A DNA stretch of 38,669 bases from Candidatus Intestinimonas merdavium. GTDB taxonomy: Bacteria; Bacillota; Clostridia; Oscillospirales; Oscillospiraceae. Shown here piece after piece: positions 1 to 5,338 of the stretch. A program made the position numbers and the translations under genes. Position 1 is the first letter of the stretch; every line of letters starts with the position of its first letter. The notes beneath the pieces were generated by a model, which worked only from the letters and a program-made list of their open reading frames with translations, was not told the DNA's origin and ran no database searches. The DNA lies in NCBI GenBank assembly GCA_019115785.1, contig DXCX01000084.1, forward strand, positions 1-38,669. Reading direction: 5' to 3'.

Positions 1-3
1 TTT

Positions 4-30
4 ACTGAATTTACTTATTTTACTGAACAG
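4..30 (+). repeat. Three 9-nt direct repeats (ACTGAATTT, ACTTATTTT, ACTGAACAG) just upstream of a ribosome site
   Basis: Three tandem 9-nt units start at 4, 13 and 22 and end immediately before the ribosome site of the nuclease gene. A similar triplet of units (ACTAAATAC, CCTAAATAC, ACTAAATTG) occupies the same place before the minus-strand gene at 1407-1658. The units are in frame with the downstream start codon. Function is unknown; an operator, an RNA-protein site or a residual coding extension are all possible. Confidence 0.6.
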
Positions 31-45
31 GAAACGGAGGAAAAA

Positions 46-399
46 ATGAGCGGACGGACTTCTCAACGAAAAGGGAGAGCGGGTGAGCTGGAGCTAGCCA
101 AGATACTACAGACCTACGGGTACGACGTGCAGCCAGGACAGGCTGTGAGCTATGGGGCTATGCCAGACCTTACGGGTCTACCGCACGTCCATATAGAGTG
201 CAAGAGATCAGAGCGCCTAAACATACACGCAGCAATGGCCCAGGCTGTGCGGGATGCTGACCACTTCCAGGACGGAGCGCCCACGGTGTTCCACCGCCGC
301 AATAGATCAAACTGGATGGTCACAATGAGGCTCACAGATTGGCTCGGCTTGTATGACAAAGCAAAAGCCGCTATCCCCGGCGGCAGGGACAGCGGCTAA
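46..399 (+). CDS. PD-(D/E)XK phage-type nuclease (Holliday-junction-resolvase-like)
   Basis: This 117-residue protein has the core of a PD-(D/E)XK nuclease. There is an N-terminal helix with RKGRAGELELAKIL, then MPDLTGL carrying the acidic residue, then HIECKRSE carrying the E-x-K pair at about residues 51-53. These lie about 11 residues apart, as in small phage nucleases annotated as putative PDDEXK endonucleases or Holliday junction resolvases. The following helix (AMAQAVRDA) is also typical. It probably cuts or processes branched DNA during element replication or recombination; this role is inferred from the family. The ATG follows AAACGGAGG at 8-nt spacing. Nothing in the sequence suggests truncation. 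Confidence 0.75.
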   Translation: MSGRTSQRKGRAGELELAKILQTYGYDVQPGQAVSYGAMPDLTGLPHVHIECKRSERLNIHAAMAQAVRDADHFQDGAPTVFHRRNRSNWMVTMRLTDWLGLYDKAKAAIPGGRDSG

Positions 400-473
400 T
401 GCTCAATATCGTCGATAGGGTTATTATATCACACGGCGAGACAGCACGCAATATTAAAAGGAGTGATTTTATA

Positions 474-698
474 ATGTTTTATGTCAGGCGGAAAAACAAA
501 AGAATCTCGGTCGAAGATCCATTCTTTACCACTTGCCCCATGTGCGGGGTCGAGCATGAGGTTGACCTGGTAGACATCATCATGCAGACAGATGGTGACC
601 TGGAAAACGTACAAGTTTTTTGTGAGAGATGCACCCAAAAGCGGGCGCTTGCACGGGCTGGCGCTAATCATGGGAAGGAGGTGCAGACTTGTGGCTAA
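474..698 (+). CDS. Small protein with two CxxC pairs (zinc ribbon)
   Basis: Predicted 74-residue protein beginning at the ATG that follows AAAAGGAGTG at 474. An in-frame upstream ATG at 399 overlaps the previous stop but lacks a convincing ribosome site. Two cysteine pairs, CPMC at about residues 22-25 and CERC at about residues 50-53, have the spacing of a zinc ribbon. The N-terminus is basic (RRKNKR). Such small zinc proteins are common in phage and element early regions. No specific family is recognised and no function is assigned. The 3' end overlaps the start of the next gene by 8 nt, suggesting translational coupling. Confidence 0.6.
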   Translation: MFYVRRKNKRISVEDPFFTTCPMCGVEHEVDLVDIIMQTDGDLENVQVFCERCTQKRALARAGANHGKEVQTCG

Positions 699-1158
699 TG
701 AGTTCTACGTGAGCAATGTAGTCGAGCGGTATCTTCGGAATACCTTGACTCAAGAGGCAGAGGCACAGCGGCGCTTGGATGATACCATTCGGCTGAGAAG
801 CCGCAGCACAGACGTTGCAGACCAATACAAGACAACGCCCCAGCCGGGCCACGGGCCGGGAACGTACCAGCCCAGGGCAAGGGCGACGAATAAGGACACA
901 GTTGCCTTGTTTGTACCCGACACATCCTTTAAGGCCGGTGATTGGCAGGACTTCCAGCGGGCCAGAGATCAGGCCATTAGCTGGCTCCGCAGTCATCGCT
1001 ACCAGGTGGAGGATGCTCAAAAGCTGTGCTGGGGGCCAGCGTTTGGCTTGGACCCGGAGCCGATTAGTTATCGGGATACAGATGGGGTAAGCTGGTATAA
1101 TGCGGCCATTGAGGATGAGCCGACCTACCAGCTGGCCCGCATCCACGCAAGAGCATAA
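691..1158 (+). CDS. Hypothetical element protein
   Basis: This 155-residue protein starts at a GTG that follows AAGGAGG at about 10 nt. The frame is open further upstream, but those starts lie inside the zinc-ribbon gene and lack ribosome sites. The N-terminal 45 residues are helical and charged, followed by a Pro/Gly/Arg-rich linker (about 50-70). The C-terminal half is compact, with many aromatic residues and YNAAIEDEPTYQL near the end. There is no signal peptide or membrane segment. I do not recognise the family. It probably belongs to one operon with the two preceding genes, and a hairpin follows 15 nt after its stop. Confidence 0.6.
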   Translation: MANEFYVSNVVERYLRNTLTQEAEAQRRLDDTIRLRSRSTDVADQYKTTPQPGHGPGTYQPRARATNKDTVALFVPDTSFKAGDWQDFQRARDQAISWLRSHRYQVEDAQKLCWGPAFGLDPEPISYRDTDGVSWYNAAIEDEPTYQLARIHARA

Positions 1159-1172
1159 CCGTAGCAGCAGCA

Positions 1173-1198
1173 GGGGGACGCTAATGCGCCCCCCTTTT
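1173..1198 (+). terminator. Intrinsic terminator after the three-gene operon
   Basis: The arms GGGGG-A-CGC and GCG-C-CCCCC enclose a TAAT loop and are followed by TTTT. It lies just downstream of the stop at 1158. Confidence 0.6.
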
Positions 1199-1305
1199 GC
1201 CATAGATTTAGAATCCATAAACCCCGCCGGGGGTAGTTTCCAAGTACGCATTTGGTAAATATAAAACCACAAAACTATGCAGTACCACGCCCTCAATTAT
1301 TCAAC

Positions 1306-1334
1306 TTGAATATATTATAAAGTTGTGATATAAT
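1306..1334 (+). promoter_or_regulatory. Strong sigma-70-type promoter with no obvious gene downstream
   Basis: TTGAAT (1306-1311), 17-nt spacer, TATAAT (1329-1334), pointing rightward. The next plus-strand features are only the nested inverted repeats at 1354-1412, so a transcript of about 75 nt would be expected. The rest of 1199-1406 shows nothing else recognisable. Confidence 0.5.
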
Positions 1335-1353
1335 ATATTTGCGTTCAAATTTC

Positions 1354-1412
1354 ACTTATTTTTTCTTAAAATAAGTAGCGCAGGAAAGGTTTTGTCCCGC
1401 CCTACGCTACTT
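1354..1412. terminator. Nested inverted repeats, probable bidirectional terminator
   Basis: ACTTATTTT (1354-1362) pairs with AAAATAAGT (1368-1376). AAGTAGCGCAGG (1373-1384) pairs with CCTACGCTACTT (1401-1412) with one mismatch. The two hairpins share AAGT and are mutually exclusive. The larger one spans the stop codon of the minus-strand gene at 1407 and would terminate it. Confidence 0.55.
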
Positions 1413-1658
1413 ATATTTATGAATATTATGTATGGAATGTGCAACTTTTACCCAGCGGACCTTGACGGGCTGTGCCGCAAGGACAATCTCAACCCCGCCC
1501 TCCTCTGTAGGGCAGATGCTCCCCACCATGTAGTCCCCATAAGCGTCCAACTCCAGGGCGGTAAACGGACTATGCTGGAACACGCAGCCGTCCCACACCA
1601 GATAGATTTTATCAACCGTGGGCAGCAGAGCCAGCACGTCCTTTACTGTTACTTTCAT
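1407..1658 (-). CDS. Hypothetical small element protein
   Basis: Predicted 83-residue protein beginning MKVTVKDVLAL; the ATG follows GGGAGGAAGCAAT, a good ribosome site. The reading frame stays open 24 codons upstream to another ATG (1730) that also has a nearby AAGGGAGG, but with only 3-nt spacing. That extension would encode the 9-nt repeats as three TKY-like tripeptides. The protein is predicted to be alpha/beta, acidic in the middle (ELDAYGDYMV), with a hydrophobic core segment (GGVEIVLAA) and no membrane segment. I do not recognise the family. It is divergent from the operon at 46-1158. Confidence 0.5.
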   Translation of the reverse strand: MKVTVKDVLALLPTVDKIYLVWDGCVFQHSPFTALELDAYGDYMVGSICPTEEGGVEIVLAAQPVKVRWVKVAHSIHNIHKYK

Positions 1659-1670
1659 ATTGCTTCCTCC

Positions 1671-1697
1671 CAATTTAGTGTATTTAGGGTATTTAGT
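1671..1697 (-). repeat. Three 9-nt direct repeats (ACTAAATAC, CCTAAATAC, ACTAAATTG) upstream of a ribosome site
   Basis: On the minus strand three 9-nt units run directly into GGGAGG, the ribosome site of the gene ending at 1407. The arrangement matches the triplet at 4-30: same unit length, same ACTRAAT core, same position relative to the ribosome site, and in frame with the start. Confidence 0.6.
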
Positions 1698-1778
1698 GAC
1701 GGGATGGGACGACAAATCACCGCCCCCCATTGACCTCCCTTTTGCCGTCTGCCTGGTGGCCCAGGTAGGCGGCGTTTT

Positions 1779-2048
1779 TTATGCCACACAAAAACGGCGG
1801 GTGGTGGTGATCCGAGTGAATCGCTCGGCCACTTCCGGGAGCGCCTTTTTCAAGGCCGCAGCGTCCAGCCGAGAGGACTTGACGGCCTTCCAGGTGACTT
1901 TATATTCCCCTGCCCGCAGTTCCTCAGCATCGCCCATAGCGGCCTTGATAGCGTCCTTGATGGCCTCAGCCTCCTCCTGGGCCTCCTCGATCAGGGTTTG
2001 GAGCTCCCGTAGCTCTCGGACCTTCGCCTCTAGTTCGTTGATGCTCAT
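1779..2048 (-). CDS. Small phage-type protein of the kind found beside YqaJ-family recombinases
   Basis: This 89-residue protein starts at the ATG after GGAGGTCATATC. The N-terminal 45 residues form a heptad-rich coiled coil (INELEAKVRELRELQ and on). The C-terminal part, about residues 46-89, has the pattern GEYKVTWKAVKSSRLDA followed by TRITTTRRFCVA. I recall this C-terminal pattern from small phage and plasmid proteins encoded next to YqaJ-type exonuclease/recombinase genes in Firmicutes. No YqaJ gene is present in this window. Function is unknown; an accessory role in element recombination is inference only. Confidence 0.6.
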   Translation of the reverse strand: MSINELEAKVRELRELQTLIEEAQEEAEAIKDAIKAAMGDAEELRAGEYKVTWKAVKSSRLDAAALKKALPEVAERFTRITTTRRFCVA

Positions 2049-2074
2049 GATATGACCTCCATGCAAAATAAAAT

Positions 2075-2102
2075 AGACGGCACCGAACATTCGATACCGT
2101 CT
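2075..2102 (-). promoter_or_regulatory. 28-bp hairpin fully paired in the minus-strand RNA; also a palindromic site
   Basis: AGACGG at 2075 and CCGTCT ending at 2102 bound a 28-bp imperfect palindrome. The three mismatches are all C/T transitions that become G-U pairs in minus-strand RNA, so the RNA hairpin is complete apart from its terminal loop. It is followed on that strand by ATTTTATTTT, so it may terminate the gene ending at 2111. Half of it (GAACATTCGATACCG) is repeated in the promoter at 2341-2370. Confidence 0.5.
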
Positions 2103-2110
2103 GTTATGGG

Positions 2111-2320
2111 TCATCCAGCTTTTATTTCAAGGGTCTCTATTCTGCGCTCTAGCTCTGCCAGCTTCTTTTCCAGCTCCCACTGCTTCTCATGGGTCAGCTT
2201 ATAACCGTCGAACAGAGCCTCGATTTTTTTGCTGACATCGAGCTCGATCTTGAGCTCTATCCTCTCTGTCTGCTGCTCCAGCATCTTCACGACCTGGTCG
2301 AGCAATTCCTCGTTTGTCAT
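2111..2320 (-). CDS. Small coiled-coil protein
   Basis: This 69-residue protein is almost entirely charged alpha helix with heptad spacing (EELLDQVVKMLEQQ near the start, ELEKKLAELERRIETLEI near the end) and no membrane segment. The ATG at 2320 sits 7 nt after AGGGGG. An alternative in-frame ATG at 2326 is too close to that site. The promoter at 2341-2370 lies so close that the ribosome site would be at the extreme 5' end of the mRNA. It is the first gene of a minus-strand pair with the gene at 1779-2048. No family is recognised; a multimerising or scaffold role is possible. Confidence 0.5.
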   Translation of the reverse strand: MTNEELLDQVVKMLEQQTERIELKIELDVSKKIEALFDGYKLTHEKQWELEKKLAELERRIETLEIKAG

Positions 2321-2340
2321 GTCCATTCCCCCTTGCCGTC

Positions 2341-2370
2341 ATTATACGGTATCGAATATTCAGATGTCAA
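2341..2370 (-). promoter_or_regulatory. Consensus promoter with an operator-like motif in its spacer
   Basis: On the minus strand TTGACA is followed by 18 nt and TATAAT. The spacer contains GAATATTCGATACCG, which recurs in opposite orientation at 2084-2098 as GAACATTCGATACCG. A repressor bound in the spacer would block RNA polymerase. Confidence 0.65.
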
Positions 2371-2494
2371 GGTTCCCGTCTCGGGCCCCGGCGTCGATCT
2401 GGAATGTTGGTGAAGCACTCGGGCCACCGCACCAGTATGCCATCCGCCAGTCCGGGGAGTTCGTCCCCTGTCCCTCTTGACATTATGTATTATA

Positions 2495-2595
2495 ATATAT
2501 TTACGGTAATATATCTATTGACGAATTATATATATTTACGTTAATATATTTGTTGAATATTATATATTTACGTTAGTAGATAAATATGATACAAT
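2495..2595 (+). promoter_or_regulatory. Three AT-rich palindromes overlapping tandem promoters
   Basis: Copies at 2495-2514, 2530-2549 and 2562-2581 share ATATATTTACGTTAATATAT with small changes. The core TATATTWACGTWAATATA is palindromic and the copies are 35 and 32 bp apart, about three helical turns. The third copy holds TTTACG, which with TACAAT at 2590-2595 (17-nt spacer) forms a promoter for the ribbon-helix-helix gene. TTGACG (2518) with TAATAT and TTGACA (2477) are further possible promoter elements. Autoregulation by the downstream protein is likely. The interval 2371-2476 shows nothing recognisable. Confidence 0.6.
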
Positions 2596-2650
2596 TATGG
2601 CATACTGGAAAAGGTGTGCCTATATTAAGGCCCCCGGAAGGAGTGATAAC

Positions 2651-3079
2651 ATGCCAGTAAGCAAGGCCCAGCAAAAAGCGGTTTCTCGGTATGTAAAATC
2701 TAACTATGATCGCTTAGAGCTGACCGTCCCCAAAGGCCAAAAGGACATTATCAAGGCCCACGCAGAGGCTCACGGCGAGAGCGTCAACGCCTTTATCAAC
2801 CGGGCCATAGCTCAGGCGATGGAGCAGGACAAGGCCCCACAGAGGCCCCAGGAGGCCCCAGCGGTACAGGATACCACCCAGGCAAAGGAGCGGCCCACAG
2901 AGGGTATCCCCCTTCACACCCTGGAGCAGCGCATTAGAAAAAAGCTGTATAAGCATGGGGGCACCATCAAAAAAAGCCGCAAGAGCGGCGGCTATACCGT
3001 TGTATATGAGGACACGACCCTTGATTTCCCGGACTATGCCGCCCTGCTGGAGTATGCCCAGAGGTTAGATAAGGAATAA
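2651..3079 (+). CDS. Arc-type ribbon-helix-helix DNA-binding protein
   Basis: Predicted 142-residue protein starting at the ATG after GGAAGGAGTGATAAC. Residues about 15-60 have an Arc/MetJ ribbon-helix-helix fold: a beta strand (DRLELTVPKGQK), then helix A (IIKAHAEAHG), then ESVNAFINRAIAQAM as helix B. A Pro/Gln-rich linker follows (about 60-85), then a basic C-terminal segment (RKKLYKHGGTIKKSRKSGG) and a small domain ending in ALLEYAQRL. Such proteins act as antitoxin-like or element repressors; here the three palindromes in front of the gene are the obvious targets. Its role in controlling excision with the adjacent integrase is inferred from position. Confidence 0.7.
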   Translation: MPVSKAQQKAVSRYVKSNYDRLELTVPKGQKDIIKAHAEAHGESVNAFINRAIAQAMEQDKAPQRPQEAPAVQDTTQAKERPTEGIPLHTLEQRIRKKLYKHGGTIKKSRKSGGYTVVYEDTTLDFPDYAALLEYAQRLDKE

Positions 3080-3101
3080 CCACACAGTTAGGGGTGAAAA
3101 T

Positions 3102-4484
3102 GTGGCGATGATCAAGAAGCGGGAAGGGAAGACGGGGACGAGTTACCTTATCCGGGTATCATGCGGCTATGACACCAAAGGCAGACAGGTGGTCCAATCT
3201 ATGACCTGGAGGCCGTCACCGGATATGACCCCCAAACAGGTACAAAAGGAGCTGGACCGGCAAGCGGTCCTCTTTGAGGAACGATGCACGGCCCAGCACA
3301 CGGCGAGCGGCAATATCAAGTTTGAGACATTTGCCAAAGAATGGTTTAAGGAGCACGCGGAGCCAAACCGCAGGCCCCGCACAGTGGCCCGTCTCCACCA
3401 GTTGGAAGAGCGGACCTATACCGCAATCGGCCATATCCGCCTGGACAAGCTCACCGCCCGGCACATCCAGAAATTCATTGACAACCTGGGGGAAGAGGGG
3501 ATCAGCAAGCGGGAGGAATATGCCCAGCCGAAGGGGGACTTTTTGGGCCACCTGGAGGGCATGACGCAGAAAGACCTATCGGAGAGAAGCGGGGTAAGCC
3601 GCTCGACCATCAGTGCCCTTTGTCGTGGTGGGAATGTCACCGTAGCCACCGCCGACAAGCTGGCAAAGGCGCTCAACGTCAGCACACGGGAGCTTTTTAC
3701 AATCAAAAGGAGCACCGGCAAGCTGGCCCCGAAGACCATCCAGCACTATTTGTCCTTTATCTCCGATGTGATGGAGTACGCCGTGCGCTTTGACCTTATC
3801 CCTGCTAATCCGTGCAGGCGGGTGGTGGCCCCCACCGGGACCAAAAAAGAGCACGAGTGTTATACCATACAGGAGGCGCAGACCTTCCTTGACAGCCTGG
3901 AGAGCGCCCCCATCAAGTACAAGGCTTTCTTTGTGCTTGCCACTTATGGGGGACTCCGGTTGGGGGAGTTGTTGGGGCTGGAGTGGCCTGACATTGACTT
4001 TGAGGCCCACACGGTAAGGGTACAGAGGACCAGTCAATACCTGCCTGACCGTGGGACCTTTACAGACGGCACGAAGACGGAGAAGAGCCGTCGGACCCTA
4101 AAGCTACCCGCTGAGGTATTTTCCGTACTGAAGAAGCTGAGGGCGGACCAGGCCCAGCAACGGTTACAAGCCGGGGATTTATGGGAGCCGTCCGAGCGGC
4201 TATTTGTGGGAGAGCTGGGAAAGCCGCTCCACCCAAACACCCCCTATCACTGGCTGAGAGGGTGGTGTGAGCAGACAGGGCAGCGGTTTCTTGGAATTCA
4301 CGCTTTCCGCCATCTTAACGCCTCTTTGCTGATTAACAGCGGCGTGGATGTGCGCACAGTGTCCGCCTCTCTGGGGCACAGCAACACCACAACGACCCTC
4401 AACGTTTACGCCCACACCTTTGAAGAGGCCCAGGCAAAGGCCAGCGAGGCGGTGGCCGATCTACTCAGGCGAAAGGCCGAATGA
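3102..4484 (+). CDS. int: Tyrosine site-specific recombinase with inserted XRE-type helix-turn-helix
   Basis: 460-residue phage-type integrase that would catalyse integration and excision at the adjacent tRNA-Leu. The N-terminal AP2-like arm-binding region spans about 1-65 and the core-binding domain about 70-240. The catalytic domain follows: R286 in GGLRLGE, K325 in TKTEKSR, H400-x-x-R403 in HAFRH, H426 in LGHSN and the nucleophile Y436 in LNVYAHT. All active-site residues are present. Unusually, residues about 150-200 form a complete XRE-like HTH (MTQKDLSERSGVSRSTISAL, then ADKLAKALNVSTRELF), placed between the two halves of the core-binding domain. The start is a GTG 7 nt after AGGGG; an ATG two codons later is the alternative. 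It follows the regulator gene by 22 nt. Confidence 0.93.
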   Translation: MAMIKKREGKTGTSYLIRVSCGYDTKGRQVVQSMTWRPSPDMTPKQVQKELDRQAVLFEERCTAQHTASGNIKFETFAKEWFKEHAEPNRRPRTVARLHQLEERTYTAIGHIRLDKLTARHIQKFIDNLGEEGISKREEYAQPKGDFLGHLEGMTQKDLSERSGVSRSTISALCRGGNVTVATADKLAKALNVSTRELFTIKRSTGKLAPKTIQHYLSFISDVMEYAVRFDLIPANPCRRVVAPTGTKKEHECYTIQEAQTFLDSLESAPIKYKAFFVLATYGGLRLGELLGLEWPDIDFEAHTVRVQRTSQYLPDRGTFTDGTKTEKSRRTLKLPAEVFSVLKKLRADQAQQRLQAGDLWEPSERLFVGELGKPLHPNTPYHWLRGWCEQTGQRFLGIHAFRHLNASLLINSGVDVRTVSASLGHSNTTTTLNVYAHTFEEAQAKASEAVADLLRRKAE

Positions 4485-4503
4485 CCCCATTTTTGAGGGC
4501 AAT

Positions 4504-4524
4504 AAAGGACAAACAAAGGACAAA
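4504..4524. repeat. Two 10-bp direct repeats AAAGGACAAA with 11-bp period
   Basis: AAAGGACAAA occurs at 4504-4513 and 4515-4524, between the integrase stop and the tRNA 3' end. Position and helical spacing fit integrase arm-type or excisionase binding sites. This is inference; no footprint is implied. Confidence 0.4.
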
Positions 4525-4543
4525 TTTCGGAACCTTGACAATA

Positions 4544-4583
4544 AAAAATCCCCGGAACCCTTGCAAATACAGGGATTCCGGGG
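4544..4583 (-). terminator. Terminator of tRNA-Leu
   Basis: CCCCGGAACCCT (4550-4561) pairs imperfectly with AGGGATTCCGGGG (4571-4583). Read leftward it is followed by TTTTTTAT, just beyond the tRNA 3' end. Confidence 0.8.
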
Positions 4584-4592
4584 AAAAATAGT

Positions 4593-4679
4593 TGGTGCGG
4601 CTGGCGGGAGTCGAACCCGCACGCCCATACGGACACAAGCACCTCAAGCTTGCCAGTCTACCAGTTCCAGCACAGCCGC
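4593..4679 (-). tRNA. tRNA-Leu (anticodon GAG), CCA encoded
   Basis: The acceptor arms GCGGCTG and CAGCCGC pair fully, with discriminator A and an encoded CCA. The D-arm contains AACTGGTAGAC. The anticodon stem CAAGC/GCTTG holds the loop TTGAGGT, giving anticodon GAG. A long class II variable arm (TCC-GTAT-GGG) and the T-arm GCGGG-TTCGACT-CCCGC complete it. The 3' end faces the integrase gene, so this gene is the likely attachment site. It has its own consensus promoter and terminator. Confidence 0.95.
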
Positions 4680-4712
4680 AAAAATGCGACCCAATCCTGA
4701 ATCGCATTAACT

Positions 4713-4741
4713 ATTATATCCGTGCCGGCTGGATTTGTCAA
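4713..4741 (-). promoter_or_regulatory. Consensus promoter of tRNA-Leu
   Basis: On the minus strand TTGACA, 17-nt spacer, TATAAT, ending 33 bp before the tRNA 5' end. A perfect match to the sigma-70 consensus. Confidence 0.85.
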
Positions 4742-4782
4742 CCTCTTTTTTCCCGCTGGCGGGAAAATTTTGTCCCGGCGGG

Positions 4783-5055
4783 TCACAGCCAGTCGTCCAC
4801 CACGTCCCGGACCCCGGCGGGGCCCACGGTGTTGCGCTTGAGCAGGGCCAGCAGGCCGTCGATGCGGTCGGGGCTCACCGTGAGGTCGGGGAGGACCGCC
4901 GTCTCGCCCCCCGCCTCCCGGACCTTCACGCCGTAGCTCTCGCAGGCCAGGTGTCCGGCCACCTCCATCTCCCCGATGAGCACGAAGTATTCAAAGCGGT
5001 GCTGCCGCCCGTCCTCGCCCGACGCCGTGCGCGCCCCCACCATCATTTCCCGCAT
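4783..5055 (-). CDS. Small conserved protein, DUF6514-like
   Basis: 90-residue soluble protein. It opens MREMMVGARTASGEDGR, has a beta-rich middle (FEYFVLIGEMEVAG, YGVKVREAGGETA) and ends with a helical segment SPDRIDGLLALLKRN before VGPAGVRDVVDDWL. This pattern matches, from memory, the DUF6514 family found widely in Oscillospiraceae; its function is not known. The ATG follows AAGGAGGAGG, and a promoter lies at 5086-5113. It is a single-gene unit oriented away from the dehydrogenase. Recognition of the family is moderate; the gene itself is well supported. Confidence 0.7.
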   Translation of the reverse strand: MREMMVGARTASGEDGRQHRFEYFVLIGEMEVAGHLACESYGVKVREAGGETAVLPDLTVSPDRIDGLLALLKRNTVGPAGVRDVVDDWL

Positions 5056-5085
5056 GCGCTGTCCTCCTCCTTTGTTGTAACTTCC

Positions 5086-5113
5086 ATTATATGTAATTTT
5101 ATCCCAAATTCAA
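5086..5113 (-). promoter_or_regulatory. Promoter of the DUF6514-like gene
   Basis: Minus-strand TTGAAT, 16-nt spacer, TATAAT, about 30 bp before the start codon. Confidence 0.6.
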
Positions 5114-5240
5114 GGAAAATCGCGCCCGTGATTTTGACAGGAAGCCCCCCCGTTCGCCCCGGCGGCGGGGCGGGGAAGGGGGAAGGGGGGCGAAGAAGGG
5201 GGGAGGCGGGGGAGAAGGGTCGGAGGATTGCCGGGCGGCC

Positions 5241-5269
5241 TTGCGTTTTGGGGGTGGGGTGCTTATAAT
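5241..5269 (+). promoter_or_regulatory. Promoter of the hydroxyacid dehydrogenase gene
   Basis: TTGCGT, 17-nt G-rich spacer, TATAAT, followed by a 69-bp leader without other visible features. Confidence 0.55.
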
Positions 5270-5338
5270 TTCTCTTGGAAACATCCGCCCTAGGCGGGGC
5301 TGGGCGGGGCCCGGCACTTTCATGAAGGAGGAACACCA

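Larger units (their letters stand above)
1..4595. mobile_element. Int-proximal end of an integrative element or prophage at tRNA-Leu (left end outside window)
   Basis: From the window start to the tRNA-Leu 3' end, the genes are small, partly phage-like and of visibly lower GC than the flanking chromosome. They end in a tyrosine recombinase gene whose stop lies about 110 bp from the 3' end of a tRNA gene. An integrase next to a tRNA 3' end is the usual layout of tRNA-targeted prophages and integrative elements. No capsid, terminase, relaxase or conjugation gene is visible, so phage and ICE cannot be told apart. The right boundary is inferred to fall in or just after the tRNA 3' end (about 4545-4610). 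The other boundary lies beyond position 1. Confidence 0.75.

Noticed and set aside
2084-2098. GAACATTCGATACCG as a LexA (SOS) box
   Set aside because: The Gram-positive SOS box needs a symmetric GAAC-N4-GTTC core. This site is GAAC-N4-ATAC and its palindrome has a different centre.
2495-2581. Three AT-rich repeats as a CRISPR array
   Set aside because: The units are palindromic, 20 bp, with 12-15 bp gaps, lie in a promoter region and have no cas genes nearby.
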